Shown: positions 24,981-36,958, counted from the first letter of the stretch. The stretch is 43,520 nt of DNA from Cryobacterium sp. (GCA_019638935.1 JAHBSW010000019.1:1-43520); one strand, 5' to 3'. Numbers and translations are program-made. Notes: a model not told the origin generated them from the sequence alone.

Positions 24981-25024
24981 GCGAGGAGCGAGTTCTCGCA
25001 CACACTGCCGGCACGATCCGTGCC
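24981..25024 (-). terminator. Paired small hairpins after asd, possible terminator
   Basis: In the asd-mqo gap, GGCACG-ATC-CGTGCC (25010-25024) and GCGAG/CTCGC (24981-24999) can each form short stems just after the asd stop. No T run follows. Their position between two same-strand genes fits termination or attenuation. Confidence 0.35.
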
Positions 25025-25037
25025 CACCGCGATCGCA

Positions 25038-27466
<2,429 letters not shown>

Positions 27467-27471
27467 GGACG

Positions 27472-27476
27472 CTCCT
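27472..27476 (-). promoter_or_regulatory. Ribosome-binding site supporting the lysC GTG start
   Basis: AGGAG on the minus strand, 5 bases before the GTG at 27466. It supports the full-length start and therefore the reading of a downstream one-base insertion. Confidence 0.65.
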
Positions 27477-27580
27477 GGGATTGTGGGGCCTTCAGTGGGG
27501 GACTGCCCCATTCTAAGCGAGCGCGTTCGCGTGTGACCGCGCAGGCCTGGCGGCCGGAGGGGCAGCACCGCCTACGTGAA

Positions 27581-28180
27581 TCAGCCCTCGAGCGTTCGAC
27601 GCCCCTCGAACGCACGACCGAGGGTGACCTCGTCGGCGTACTCGAGGTCGCCGCCGACGGGGAGGCCGGACGCAAGGCGCGACACCCGCAGGCCCGGCTG
27701 CTGCAGCAGTCTGCTCAGGTAGGTCGCGGTCGCCTCGCCCTCGAGGTTGGGGTTGGTGGCGATGATGACCTCGGTCACGGTTCCGTCGGCGAGGCGCTGC
27801 ATGAGCTGACGGATGCGCAGGTCGTCGGGCCCCACCCCCGCGATCGGCGAGATCGCTCCCCCGAGCACGTGGTAGAGGCCCTTGAACTCGCGGGTGCGCT
27901 CGATGGCTGCGACATCCTTGGCCTCTTCGACGACGCAGATCGTCACGGGCGACCGCCGGGGATCACGACAGATGGAGCACTGCTCGCCCTCGGTGACGTT
28001 GCCGCACACGTCGCAGAACCGCACCTTCTCGCGCACCTCGAGCAGCACGGCGGCGAGCTTCGACACGTCGAAGGATTCCGTCTGCAGAATGTGGAACGCG
28101 ATGCGCTGTGCCGACTTGGGGCCGATGCCGGGCAGGGCACCGAGCTCGTCGATGAGCTCCTGGACGATTCCCTCGTACAT
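27581..28180 (-). CDS. recR: Recombination mediator RecR
   Basis: A 199-residue protein that with RecO/RecF loads RecA on gapped DNA. The HhH region [20 protein letters not shown] is at the N-terminus, then the C4 zinc finger [16 protein letters not shown], then the TOPRIM domain with [16 protein letters not shown] and the Walker-like [19 protein letters not shown]. It is complete. The start is 4 bases after the dnaX stop. In many bacteria a ybaB/ebfC gene separates the two; here there is none. Confidence 0.97.
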   Translation of the reverse strand: MYEGIVQELIDELGALPGIGPKSAQRIAFHILQTESFDVSKLAAVLLEVREKVRFCDVCGNVTEGEQCSICRDPRRSPVTICVVEEAKDVAAIERTREFKGLYHVLGGAISPIAGVGPDDLRIRQLMQRLADGTVTEVIIATNPNLEGEATATYLSRLLQQPGLRVSRLASGLPVGGDLEYADEVTLGRAFEGRRTLEG

Positions 28181-28184
28181 GCGC

Positions 28185-30119
28185 TCAGGCCTCCGTCGGG
28201 GTCACTCGGGGAGCCAGCTCTTCCTCTTCGATGAAGCTGGCTCGCAGCACCTCGCGCACGACGGCCTCGCCGTAGCGCTGCCGCTCCGCGGGTGCCGCGG
28301 GGGTGGTGGGCTTTGCGGGTGCGGCAGCAGGTTGCGGCTCGGCGGGAGGGGTGGATGCCGCGGGTTCCGCCCCCGGAATCTCCGCGACCGCCCAGCTCGT
28401 CGAGGTGGTGAACCGGGGCAGGTCCTGCGGCTCGTCATCGACCGGGTCGGGCTCCGCATCTGCGGGCGGTTCGTCCTGCGGTGGCGGAGCCTGCTCGGCG
28501 TTCGCCGCGGGGCGGCGCGCCGCCGCGTCGACGCGAGCGAGGAACTTGACGCGAACGCCGAGCACCTCCTGAATGGCACTGCGCAGGATCTCGCTCACGC
28601 TGTCACCCGGTGCCTTCAGCTCACGGAAGCTGTTGGCATCGTTCTCGCTGGGGAACGCGAGTGCGAGCACATCGTCCTTGTAGCCCATGGGGCGTGCCGT
28701 GACGACGACGGTCCACGCCGTGCGCTTGACCCGTGCCACTGCCTCGAGCACCTGGGGCCACGCGTTGATCAGCTGCTCGCTCGTCACGGGTGTGGTCGAC
28801 GGAGTCGGCGCAGACGAAGGTGCAGGTGCGGCCTCATCGATCGGAGCGGTCGTGCTGCTGGGTGCCGGGGTCTCGGGCGCGGCGGGTGGCGCGGTCCGCA
28901 CGGGTTCGGACGGTCGTTCTGCGGCGACCGCCGGTTCGGAGGCGCCGTCCACCCCCACCACGCCCACGCGTCGCTCGAGTCGCTCGACGCGGGCGAGGGT
29001 GCCGCGCTCGGTGTCGTCCGACTCGGGAACGAGCACGCGCGCGATCATGAGTTCGAGATGCAACCGCGGACTGGTCGCTCCGGTGAGCTCGGTGAGGGCC
29101 GCGCCCACGACATCCGCGGTGCGACTGAGCTCTGCGGTACCGAAGCGCGCGGCCTGCACGGTCATCGACTCGAGCTCATCCTGCGGGATGCCGCGCAGCA
29201 CGGCGCCGGCTCCCGCCCCCGTCGCCGCGACGATGATGAGGTCGCGAAGGCGTTCGAGCAGGTCTTCCACGAAGCGGCGAGGGTCCTGCCCGGTCTGGAT
29301 GACGCGGTCGACGGCGCCGAACGCGGCGGCCGCGTCGCGTGCGCCGAGGGCGTCGATCACTTCGCCGAGCAGGCTCGAGTGGGTGTAGCCGAGCAGGGCA
29401 ACCGCACGCTCGTAGGCGAGCACGGTGCCCTCCGAGCCCGCGATGAGCTGGTCGAGCAGCGAGAGGGTGTCGCGCACCGAGCCCCCGCCCGCCCGCACGA
29501 CTAGTGGAAGCACGCCGGGCTCAGCGGTGTAGTTCTCCTCACCGATGAGCTGCTCGACATACTCGAGCAGCTGTGCGGGCGGCACCAGTCGGAAAGGGTA
29601 GTGGTGCGTGCGTGAGCGGATCGTGCCGATGACCTTCTCGGGTTCGGTCGTGGCGAAGATGAACTTGACGTGCTCGGGCGGCTCCTCGACGATCTTGAGC
29701 AGGGCGTTGAAGCCCTGCGGCGTGACCATATGGGCCTCGTCGAGGATGAAGATCTTGTAGCGGTCGCGGGCGGGCGCGAAGACGGCGCGCTCGCGAAGGT
29801 CGCGGGCGTCGTCGACCCCGTTGTGGCTGGCGGCGTCGATCTCGACGACGTCGAGCGATCCGCCGCCGTCGCGAGCGAGCTCGATGCACGACGAGCACTT
29901 GCCGCAGGGCGTGTCGGTCGGTCCTTCGGCGCAGTTGAGGCAGCGGGCGAGGATGCGGGCGGAGGTGGTCTTGCCGCATCCGCGTGGTCCGCTGAAGAGG
30001 TAGGCGTGGTTGACGCGGTTCGTGCGCAGGGCGGTCTGCAGCGGTTCGGTCACCTGAGACTGGCCGATCAGCTCGGCGAAGGTCTCGGGCCGGTAGCGGC
30101 GGTAGAGGGCGGTGACCAC
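28185..30119 (-). CDS. dnaX: DNA polymerase III subunits gamma and tau
   Basis: A 644-residue AAA+ clamp-loader ATPase. The start [15 protein letters not shown] is invariant in the family; Walker A is [14 protein letters not shown]; the zinc module is [19 protein letters not shown]; Walker B is [11 protein letters not shown]; sensor 1 is [10 protein letters not shown]. Domain III follows, then a long Pro/Ala/Thr-rich linker (about 370-445) and a tau-like tail to the end. I do not see a slippery frameshift site, so a separate gamma form is not predicted. The GTG start is at 30119. It leads the dnaX-recR-lysC-asd run. Confidence 0.96.
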   Translation of the reverse strand: MVTALYRRYRPETFAELIGQSQVTEPLQTALRTNRVNHAYLFSGPRGCGKTTSARILARCLNCAEGPTDTPCGKCSSCIELARDGGGSLDVVEIDAASHNGVDDARDLRERAVFAPARDRYKIFILDEAHMVTPQGFNALLKIVEEPPEHVKFIFATTEPEKVIGTIRSRTHHYPFRLVPPAQLLEYVEQLIGEENYTAEPGVLPLVVRAGGGSVRDTLSLLDQLIAGSEGTVLAYERAVALLGYTHSSLLGEVIDALGARDAAAAFGAVDRVIQTGQDPRRFVEDLLERLRDLIIVAATGAGAGAVLRGIPQDELESMTVQAARFGTAELSRTADVVGAALTELTGATSPRLHLELMIARVLVPESDDTERGTLARVERLERRVGVVGVDGASEPAVAAERPSEPVRTAPPAAPETPAPSSTTAPIDEAAPAPSSAPTPSTTPVTSEQLINAWPQVLEAVARVKRTAWTVVVTARPMGYKDDVLALAFPSENDANSFRELKAPGDSVSEILRSAIQEVLGVRVKFLARVDAAARRPAANAEQAPPPQDEPPADAEPDPVDDEPQDLPRFTTSTSWAVAEIPGAEPAASTPPAEPQPAAAPAKPTTPAAPAERQRYGEAVVREVLRASFIEEEELAPRVTPTEA

Positions 30120-30272
30120 CCACCCATGCTACTGGGCGCCACTGTCGCGAGACATGGGGTGATGGCGGCTGCAGCATCCCGAGCAAAATCGTGGGCCGCG
30201 CCTATTTGCTGCGAGCGCGCCGAGCAGTATGCTCAATTGCTTTTCGGATTCTCCGCCCCCTTGGATGGTCTG

Positions 30273-31568
30273 ATGTTCGCTTCACAACCCGAAGGTGACA
30301 GCGCCACTCGCCGCACGCGCGTGCGCAGATCTGTCGCGCCTCTGGCCGTGTCACTGCTCGCCGCACTACTGCTCGTCGCGGCGGGCAGCGTGCTCGGCGC
30401 GACTCCGGCCTATGCGGCGACCGTGATCGACGGACGCTACACGTTCGAGACCGACCCGGGCACCCTCACCGCGACGATCACCGCGTACGACGCGATCGGC
30501 GGCACGGGGGTGGAGGTGATTCCGTCGAGCGTCATGGACGGTCCCGACACCTACACGGTGACGGCGATCGCTCAGGATGCCTTCAACAACAAGGGTCTGA
30601 CGGGCGTGACCCTTCCGGCGACCCTCATCAGCGTCGGTGAGAGCGCGTTCGCGTTCAACTCGCTGACGAGCCTGGTGATTCCCGACAGCGTGACGTCGCT
30701 GGGCAACTGGGCGTTCTCGAAGAACGACCTCGTCGGCGTGACGCTGTCGAACTCGCTCACGAGCATCAGCAACGGCGCGTTCGCAGAGAATGAGCTCGCG
30801 AGCCTGACCCTGCCTGCGGGGGTCACGAGCATCGGCGACAACGCATTCTTCTTCAACCAGCTGCCGTCGGTGACGCTGCCCGCCGGGCTGACCCACATCG
30901 GCCATCACGCGTTCGACGGCAACCTGCTGACCTCGGTGGTGATTCCGGATGCCGTCACCTTCATCGGCGCGTACGCCTTCGACTTCAATGCGATCACGTC
31001 GCTGACCCTGGGCAGCTCGGTCGTGACGATCGATACGAGGGCGTTCATCAACAACCACCTGACGAGCCTGGTGATCCCCGACTCGGTGACCACGATCGAG
31101 AGCGGCGCTTTCTGGAACAACCCGTTGACGAGTCTCACCCTGGGCAGCTCGGTCGCCACGATCGGCACTAACGCGTTCACTGGGTCCCAGCTGACGACGG
31201 TGACGCTGCCCGCGTCGGTGACGAGCGTCGGCAATCAGGCGTTCGCGTTCAGCCCGACGCTCACATCGGTGCGGTTCGACGGGCCGGCCCCGTCAGCGTT
31301 CACGCCCCGGTCATCGGGCAACGGCTCGCTGGGCGACCAGGATGTCGAGGTCCTCTACCTGGGAATCAACGCCGCGGGCTTCACGCCCAGCCCGTGGCAA
31401 GGCTATAGGTCGACGATGGTTCCGGGCAGCGAGGTGCCGGGTAGTGGTTCGACGGGCGGCGGGCTGGCGGACACCGGAGTCGAGCCGCTGCCCCTGGCCC
31501 TGCTCGGCGGTGTGCTGCTGCTGGCGGGCGCGTTCGTGCGCGCTCAGCGATCGCCCACGCCGCACTAG
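30273..31568 (+). CDS. Secreted leucine-rich-repeat (BspA/LRR_5-type) surface protein with LAxTG anchor
   Basis: A 431-residue exported protein. A signal peptide spans residues 1-48 (basic start, hydrophobic VAPLAVSLLAALLLVAAG, cleavage after AYA). Ten tandem repeats of 22 residues occupy about 110-330, pattern T-S-L-x-I-P-x-x-V-T-x-I-G-x-x-A-F-x-x-N-x-L, which is the LRR_5/BspA consensus. The C-terminus has LADTG (398-402), a hydrophobic stretch and a basic tail RAQRS, a cell-wall sorting signal of the LAxTG kind used by class E sortases in actinobacteria. No sortase gene is in the window. The ATG at 30273 has only a weak GGATGG upstream. BspA-type repeats are often adhesins, but the ligand here is unknown. 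Confidence 0.88.
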   Translation: MFASQPEGDSATRRTRVRRSVAPLAVSLLAALLLVAAGSVLGATPAYAATVIDGRYTFETDPGTLTATITAYDAIGGTGVEVIPSSVMDGPDTYTVTAIAQDAFNNKGLTGVTLPATLISVGESAFAFNSLTSLVIPDSVTSLGNWAFSKNDLVGVTLSNSLTSISNGAFAENELASLTLPAGVTSIGDNAFFFNQLPSVTLPAGLTHIGHHAFDGNLLTSVVIPDAVTFIGAYAFDFNAITSLTLGSSVVTIDTRAFINNHLTSLVIPDSVTTIESGAFWNNPLTSLTLGSSVATIGTNAFTGSQLTTVTLPASVTSVGNQAFAFSPTLTSVRFDGPAPSAFTPRSSGNGSLGDQDVEVLYLGINAAGFTPSPWQGYRSTMVPGSEVPGSGSTGGGLADTGVEPLPLALLGGVLLLAGAFVRAQRSPTPH

Positions 31569-31648
31569 GTGGTTAAGGGCAGCGGGTTCAGGCGGTTGAG
31601 GGCAGCGGGTTCAGGCGGTTGAGGGCAGCGGGTTCAGGCGGTTGAGGG
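31568..31648 (+). repeat. Tandem 23-bp direct repeats after the LRR gene
   Basis: Three consecutive 23-base units (31568-31590, 31591-31613, 31614-31636) plus a 12-base partial unit. The consensus is GGCGGTTGAGGGCAGCGGG followed by TTCA. Units 2 and 3 are identical; unit 1 differs at two positions and overlaps the LRR stop codon by one base. The partial copy runs into the adjacent REP-like element, whose outer arm GGTTGAGG it shares. Confidence 0.85.
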
Positions 31649-31748
31649 ATTTCGCGCCAGCGAAATCGTCTCGAAACCACCGGGATAGTCGCGGTGAGTT
31701 CAGGTGGTGGTTTCGAGACGATCGCCGCTGGCGATCTCCTCAACCACC
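31637..31748. repeat. REP/BIME-like inverted element pair
   Basis: The first half has outer arm GGCGGTTGAGG, hairpin GATTTCGC-GCCA-GCGAAATC and inner arm GTCTCGAAACCACC. The second half has GGTGGTTTCGAGAC (exact 14-base complement of that inner arm), hairpin GATCGCC-GCT-GGCGATC and outer arm TCCTCAACCACC. The arms are conserved while the two stems differ in sequence but still pair. A third copy of TCCTCAACCACC occurs at 31775-31786, over the ackA stop. The overall plan resembles the element at 15256-15341. Confidence 0.82.
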
Positions 31749-31777
31749 TGACGCCTCCTCGAACTGATGCGGTCTCC

Positions 31778-32908
31778 TCAACCACCCAGTGTGCCGACCG
31801 CGGCGAGGGTCTGCCGCGCGATCTCGAGCTCCTCGTCGGTGGGGATGACGAGCACGGCGACCGCGGCATCCGGCGGCGAGATCCGCCGTGCCTCGCGCGA
31901 CGCCGACCCGTTCAAGACAGGGTCGACCGAGACACCGAGGAACTCGAGCCCCGCGAGCGCCCGCGCCCGCAGCGCAGGGTTGTTCTCGCCGATGCCGGCG
32001 GTGAAGACGATGGCGTCGAGCCCGCCGAGCACGGCCGCGTAGGCACCCACGTACTTGCGGATGCGGTGCGCCCACACGTCGAGGGCGAGCGCGGCATCCT
32101 GGTCTCCCCCGTCGGCGGCGGTGACGACGTCGCGCATGTCGCGGCGGCCGGCGAGTCCGAGCAGTCCGCTGCGGCGGTTGAGCAGCTCGTCGAGCGCGTC
32201 GGTGTCGTAGCCGGCGCGGGCGAGGTGCAGCAGGATGCCGGGGTCGAGGTCGCCGGAGCGGGTTCCCATGACGAGACCCTCGAGCGGTGTCAGCCCCATC
32301 GACGTGTCGACGGAGCGGCCTCCGTCGACGGCGGTGGCGGATGCGCCGTTGCCGAGGTGCAGCACGATGGTCTTCAGCTCGCCGAGCGGCCGGTCGAGCA
32401 GGGCGGCGGCCTCGCGGGAGACGTACTCGTGGCTGGTGCCGTGGAAACCGTAGCGCCGCACGTCGTGCGCTCGCGCCACCTCGCGGTCGATGGCGTAGGT
32501 GTAGGCGGCGGGCGGCAGCGTCTGGTGGAAGGCGGTGTCGAAGACGGCGACGTGCGGCACGTCGGGCATGGCCGCGCGGGCGGCGGCGATGCCGAGCACG
32601 TTGGCGGGGTTGTGCAGGGGCGCGAGGGCGGAGAGCGCGTCGATCTCGTCGACGATCTCGTCGGTGAGCAGGGTGGGTGCGCTGAAGCGGCTGCCGCCGT
32701 GGACGACGCGGTGCCCGACCGCGACGATGGGGTCGTCGGGCAGGCTCGCGAGCACGGCGCGCATGCCTGCCGTGTGGTCGGCGGCGTCGCCGCCGGGCTC
32801 GCCGATGCGCTCGAGCAGTCCGCTCGCGATCGATTCGAGAGTCGACGCGTCGAAGAGGTCGTACTTGATGGAGGACGAGCCGGAGTTGACGACGAAGACG
32901 GCGGTCAC
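31778..32908 (-). CDS. ackA: Acetate kinase
   Basis: A 376-residue ASKHA-fold kinase interconverting acetyl phosphate/ADP and acetate/ATP. The N-terminal VFVVNSGSSSIKYDLFD, the motif VGHRVVHGGSRFS (catalytic region), VFDTAFHQTLP, FHGTSHEYV, HLGNGASATAVDGG and the C-terminal FTAGIGENNPALRARAL are all present. The start overlaps the pta stop by 4 bases (ATGA), so the two are coupled. The last two Gly codons and the stop lie inside a copy of the REP-like arm, suggesting the repeat formed the present C-terminus. Confidence 0.97.
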   Translation of the reverse strand: MTAVFVVNSGSSSIKYDLFDASTLESIASGLLERIGEPGGDAADHTAGMRAVLASLPDDPIVAVGHRVVHGGSRFSAPTLLTDEIVDEIDALSALAPLHNPANVLGIAAARAAMPDVPHVAVFDTAFHQTLPPAAYTYAIDREVARAHDVRRYGFHGTSHEYVSREAAALLDRPLGELKTIVLHLGNGASATAVDGGRSVDTSMGLTPLEGLVMGTRSGDLDPGILLHLARAGYDTDALDELLNRRSGLLGLAGRRDMRDVVTAADGGDQDAALALDVWAHRIRKYVGAYAAVLGGLDAIVFTAGIGENNPALRARALAGLEFLGVSVDPVLNGSASREARRISPPDAAVAVLVIPTDEELEIARQTLAAVGTLGG

Positions 32909-35052
32909 GGGGCGATCCCGGCTGACCCCGCGGCATCCTGTGCCCGCGCACTCTGTGCCCCGGCATCCTGTGCCCCCTGCGCCTGGATGGCGGTGATGGC
33001 GATGGTGTTGACGATGTCCTGCACGGTGGCGCCGCGGGAAAGGTCGTTCACGGGCAGCCGCAGGCCCTGCATGATGGGGCCGATGGCGACGGCTCCGGCG
33101 CTGCGCTGCACGGCCTTGTAGGTGTTGTTGCCGGTGTTGAGGTCGGGGAAGATGAACACGGTGGCGCGGCCGGCGACCTCCGAGTCGGGGAGCTTGGTGC
33201 GGGCGACGGCGGCATCCGCTGCGGCGTCGTACTGGATGGGCCCGTCGACGGGGATGCTCGGGATGCGCTCGCGCACGAGCGCGGTCGCGGCCCGCACCTT
33301 GTCGACCTCGGCGCCGGTGCCGGACTCCCCCGTCGAGTAGCTCAGCATCGCGACGCGCGGCTCGATGCCGAACTGCGCCGAGGTGTCGACCGCGCTGACG
33401 GCGATGTCGGCGAGCTCGGCGACGGTGGGGTCGGGGATGACGGCGCAGTCGCCGTAGACGAGCACGCGGTCGGCGAGGGCCATGAGGAACACGCTGGAGA
33501 CGACGTCGATGCCGGGGGCGGTCTTGATGATCTCGAAGGCGGGGCGCACGGTCTGGGCGGTGGTGTGGGCGGCGCCGGAGACCATGCCGTGGGCGTGGCC
33601 GAGGTGCACCATGAGGGTTCCGAAGTAGTTGGGGTCGGTGACGGTGTCGAGGGCGCGCTCGTAGGTGACGCCCTTGTGGGAGCGCAGGCGGGCGTACTCC
33701 TCCGCGAATTTGACGCGCAGCACGTCGTCGAAGGAGCTGACGACGTGGGCGGCCTGGATGTCGAGACCGAGCCCGATGGCGCGGGACCGCACCTCTATTT
33801 CTTCGCCCAGGATCGTGAGATCGGCGATGCCGCGGCTGAGCACGGTGGCGGCGGCGCGCAGGATGCGGTCGTCGTCCCCCTCGGGCAGCACGATGTGGCG
33901 GCGCTCGGCGCGCGCCCGCTCGATGAGGGAGTACTCGAACATGAGGGGGGTGACGACGTCGCTGCGTCCGAGCTGCAGCAGGCTGAGCAACTCGTCGTGG
34001 TCGATGGCGGTGTCGAAGAGGGCGCGGGCGGTGTCGAGCTTGCGCTGGGAGTCGGCGGCGAGGCGGGGCCGGATGTCGTTGATGCGCACGGCGGTGTCGA
34101 AGCTTCCGAGCGGACTCTCGATGATGGGGATCGAGGGACGGATGCCGTCGATGAGGCTGCCGACGTGCTCGGGCAGTTCGAAGCCCCCGTTGAGCACGAC
34201 GCCGGAGAGGGAGGGGAAGGTGGCGGACTCGTGGGCGAGCAGCACGGCGAGCAGCACCTCGGTGCGGTCGCCCGGAACGACGACGACGGATCCCTCGATG
34301 AGCCGCTTGAGCACGTTGTCGACGCCCATGGCGGCGATGACGACGCCGAGGGCCTCACGGTCGAGCAGCTCGGGGTCGCCCTTGATGAGGGTGCCGTGGG
34401 TGGCATCCATGATGGCGCGCATGGTGGGGGCGACGAGCACGGGGTCTTCGGGGATGACCCATACGGGTGCGCCGGGCTCGGCATCCTGAATCGCCGAGTG
34501 GATGTCGGTGAGCCGGTCGGGGTCGGCCCGGTTGGCGATGATGGCGAGCAGGTGCGCGTGCTCGTGGGCGAGCTCGGCGACGGCGACCTCGGTGGCGAGG
34601 CGCATGGCGTCGGGGGTGCGGTACTCGCTCTGCGAGCGCGGGTGTCCGCCGAGCACGAGGAGCACGGGGGCGCCGAGGTTGGCGGCGATGCGGGCGTTGT
34701 ATCCGAGCTCGGTGGGGGTGCCGACATCCGTGTAGTCGGACCCGAGGATGACGACGACGTCGCACTGCGCCTCGACAGCCTTGTAGCGCTCGACGATGCG
34801 GGCGAGGGCGCGGTCGGGATCCTCATGCACCTCGTCATAGCTGACGCCGACGCTCTCGTCGTAGCCGATCTCGACGCCGTCGTGCTGCAGCAGCAGGTCG
34901 AGCACGTAGTCGTTCTCGGTGGTGGACCTCGCTATGGGTCGGAAGACGCCGACTTTTTCGACACTGCGCCGGAGGGTAGCGAGGACGCCCAGCGCGATGG
35001 TCGACTTGCCGGTATTGCCTTCGGCGGAGGTGATGTAGATGCCGCGGGCCAC
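32905..35052 (-). CDS. pta: Phosphate acetyltransferase
   Basis: A 715-residue enzyme converting acetyl-CoA and phosphate to acetyl phosphate. It has the long three-part form: an N-terminal BioD-like P-loop domain (IYITSAEGNTGKSTIALG, residues 5-22), a central DRTGG-type domain, and the C-terminal catalytic PTA domain beginning near ERRHIVLPEGDDDRILRAA, with MVHLGHAHGMVSGAAHTTA and FPDLNTGNNTYKAVQR. It is complete. The final 20 residues are an Ala/Gln-rich tail with a degenerate repeat (AQGAQDAGAQSARAQDA). It is the first gene of the pta-ackA operon. The sequence upstream drops sharply in GC. Confidence 0.97.
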   Translation of the reverse strand: MARGIYITSAEGNTGKSTIALGVLATLRRSVEKVGVFRPIARSTTENDYVLDLLLQHDGVEIGYDESVGVSYDEVHEDPDRALARIVERYKAVEAQCDVVVILGSDYTDVGTPTELGYNARIAANLGAPVLLVLGGHPRSQSEYRTPDAMRLATEVAVAELAHEHAHLLAIIANRADPDRLTDIHSAIQDAEPGAPVWVIPEDPVLVAPTMRAIMDATHGTLIKGDPELLDREALGVVIAAMGVDNVLKRLIEGSVVVVPGDRTEVLLAVLLAHESATFPSLSGVVLNGGFELPEHVGSLIDGIRPSIPIIESPLGSFDTAVRINDIRPRLAADSQRKLDTARALFDTAIDHDELLSLLQLGRSDVVTPLMFEYSLIERARAERRHIVLPEGDDDRILRAAATVLSRGIADLTILGEEIEVRSRAIGLGLDIQAAHVVSSFDDVLRVKFAEEYARLRSHKGVTYERALDTVTDPNYFGTLMVHLGHAHGMVSGAAHTTAQTVRPAFEIIKTAPGIDVVSSVFLMALADRVLVYGDCAVIPDPTVAELADIAVSAVDTSAQFGIEPRVAMLSYSTGESGTGAEVDKVRAATALVRERIPSIPVDGPIQYDAAADAAVARTKLPDSEVAGRATVFIFPDLNTGNNTYKAVQRSAGAVAIGPIMQGLRLPVNDLSRGATVQDIVNTIAITAIQAQGAQDAGAQSARAQDAAGSAGIAP

Positions 35053-35152
35053 GGTGTTGAGTCTAACTGGCGGAGGTTGACGGGAAAGCGACGGCTAGCA
35101 GTAGAGATATTGAGGACGGCACAGTGGTCTGGGCATCAACTCGAGATCATGC

Positions 35153-36958
35153 TCAAGAGGACGACGCGTCAGGAGTTCTCCATGCCCCGCGGTCCTCGAC
35201 TAGATGGAACATGTCTCGCAAGACGTCCTGGGAGAACCGGTTGTACTGACTGGATGCATAAGGGAACTTCTCCTTAGAGAAGTTGATGTTCCAACTCTTT
35301 ACCAGCGATTCGTACTGCCGAAACTCTTTCGTTCCGATCGCAGGAAGAGAGCGACGCAGCGCGATAAGCATGCCGTTGATCACGGTGGTCGAAGTGATCT
35401 TTGAATCCACATTGCGCCACTGATCCGTATGACAGCTCTTGAGCGCTCCGAAGTACTGGTCCAGGAAGGCCGCCGCATACTCGACGTACTCCTCCAGCAA
35501 TTTCGAGTCAGACTTGTTTCGAAGACCAGCGCGAGCCTTATCGCCACTCACCCACTCGGAAAAAAGGCCGTGGTTGCCTTCCGCGCGCTCATCAATGTCA
35601 ACCAAGTATCGAAGCGCGAATTTAATGATCGATGCCACCTTGATCGGCGCGTCCTCGACTTGGGACAACTGGAACATGCCCTTGAATGTCGATCGTTTGT
35701 TCAGTGCCTCGACAACCTGACGAGCAACTGCGATGTCCGCGTAGGGATCTCGCAGCGTTTCGATAGCTAGCAGCACATCCGGCGGGACCGGCTTGGCATT
35801 GGAATTGATATCCAGGAAGATCGTGCTCTCGATCTTCCGCCGTTCCAGACTGCTCATCGCCTTCGGAAATACGAGGCCCGTCGCCAGGAGGTGCATCTTC
35901 CCCCGGAGAGCGGCAATTTTGCCCTCCAGCGCATCTGTTCCTTCGTAGTGTGCGTAGACCCGATGTTGCCCGTCAATGAGGCAGATCGAATTGAACTCAT
36001 CCGGAATCGTCATCCGATAACCGGCATAGTCCTGGATGGCGTCCAACTCAATCGCGTCGCCACCAGCGGTCTGAAACCCAACCTCTGCCGGAAGGCTAAC
36101 GATGATGTTGTTCAGGAACGCCGCACCTTCGCTCGCCACAAACTTCCGTATCTTGTTGATCCGTGTAGCCTCGATTAGTCGCTGATACAACTCAATAGAG
36201 AGATCCCAGTTATCTTTACGCAAAACGAAAGCGTTTCTTAGAAGCGTCTCTGCTGAGATCATGAATGACACGATCCGAATACCGTTCCCGAATCCGGTGC
36301 TATCAATTGGAGCGATGATCGTCGTCTCGATTGTGCTCTTCTGGTTCGAAGACCTTACTTGACCAATATCGGTCGAGCTTAGATCGAGATAACGGAATAG
36401 ATCAGTTCTAGCCGAACGGCGGATGTTCGCAGAGAGCTTGTAGAAGTAGTTCAGCGCCTTCCCCGTTACTACCTTCATTGGCTGAAGCAACCGCTCTTGG
36501 TCCTCGTCGAGATCCATGTCATGGAGCGATGCGTACAGGAAGAAAACACGGAACCGCTGCGTGCTGTAGGTGTTGAGAGCGTTGCTGTGCTCTGGGAAGG
36601 TCTCTCTTAGCCACGCGAGGAAGCTGGCCTTGTTGTCCAGGATCTGATCGGCAAGTATCTTCTTGTTCTTCGCATGGTCGAACACTCTGGTCGTTGCCGT
36701 CGTGTCTTCCACAATCAGAATCAGGTTCTGAAAAAGGTAGACCGCATCAAGCTCTCCGGTCTTGCTCCCGAACTTCGCCTCCTTGCCGGCGGTCCGAAGA
36801 TGCGCGAAGCCCATGTTCGTGAAAATGGTACGGATTCGCCGGAAGAAGCGTCGTTGCTCGAGCACGGCTGGATCAAGCGGCTTCCGCTTACTCCTAGGCT
36901 TGCCTCTCGGTGAAGGTCTCGCCATCGTCTGCATCCCCTCAATGTGCTCATGGCCCAT
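35153..36958 (-). CDS. DGQHR-domain protein with N-terminal nuclease-like region
   Basis: A 601-residue protein of the DGQHR class, related to DndB and, more distantly, to ParB/DUF262-type domains. The defining motif SICLIDGQHRVYAHYEG is at residues 325-341. The N-terminal region has FTNMGFAHLRTAGKEAKFG, then GELDAV (68-73) and LILIVEDTTATT (79-90). These suggest a PD-(D/E)XK-like fold with the Asp and Glu positions, but Thr stands where the usual Lys would be, so activity is uncertain. No signal or membrane segment is seen. GC and codon use are far from the neighbours (23/60 G+C in 36181-36240), indicating transfer. The ATG at 36925 (residue 12) with GAGGGG upstream is an alternative start. 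It is divergent from the DNA methyltransferase gene. Confidence 0.82.
   Translation of the reverse strand: MGHEHIEGMQTMARPSPRGKPRSKRKPLDPAVLEQRRFFRRIRTIFTNMGFAHLRTAGKEAKFGSKTGELDAVYLFQNLILIVEDTTATTRVFDHAKNKKILADQILDNKASFLAWLRETFPEHSNALNTYSTQRFRVFFLYASLHDMDLDEDQERLLQPMKVVTGKALNYFYKLSANIRRSARTDLFRYLDLSSTDIGQVRSSNQKSTIETTIIAPIDSTGFGNGIRIVSFMISAETLLRNAFVLRKDNWDLSIELYQRLIEATRINKIRKFVASEGAAFLNNIIVSLPAEVGFQTAGGDAIELDAIQDYAGYRMTIPDEFNSICLIDGQHRVYAHYEGTDALEGKIAALRGKMHLLATGLVFPKAMSSLERRKIESTIFLDINSNAKPVPPDVLLAIETLRDPYADIAVARQVVEALNKRSTFKGMFQLSQVEDAPIKVASIIKFALRYLVDIDERAEGNHGLFSEWVSGDKARAGLRNKSDSKLLEEYVEYAAAFLDQYFGALKSCHTDQWRNVDSKITSTTVINGMLIALRRSLPAIGTKEFRQYESLVKSWNINFSKEKFPYASSQYNRFSQDVLRDMFHLVEDRGAWRTPDASSS

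Noticed and set aside
30120-30272. SRP (4.5S) RNA gene next to dnaX
   Set aside because: The conserved GGAAGCA/AGGAAGCAGC-type core is not found on either strand of the gap.
31568-31648. Tandem repeats as a CRISPR array
   Set aside because: The 23-bp units are directly adjacent with no spacers and there are no cas genes in the window.
31694-33121. 475-codon rightward and 408-codon leftward frames over ackA
   Set aside because: Both are shadows of the clearly recognisable ackA gene.
35053-35152. Attachment site or tRNA remnant at the island edge
   Set aside because: No tRNA fragment or direct repeat matching the other edge could be seen, so the way the island entered is unknown.
33565-35277. 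570-codon rightward open frame
   Set aside because: Antisense to pta; Gly/Val/Glu-rich without recognisable domains.
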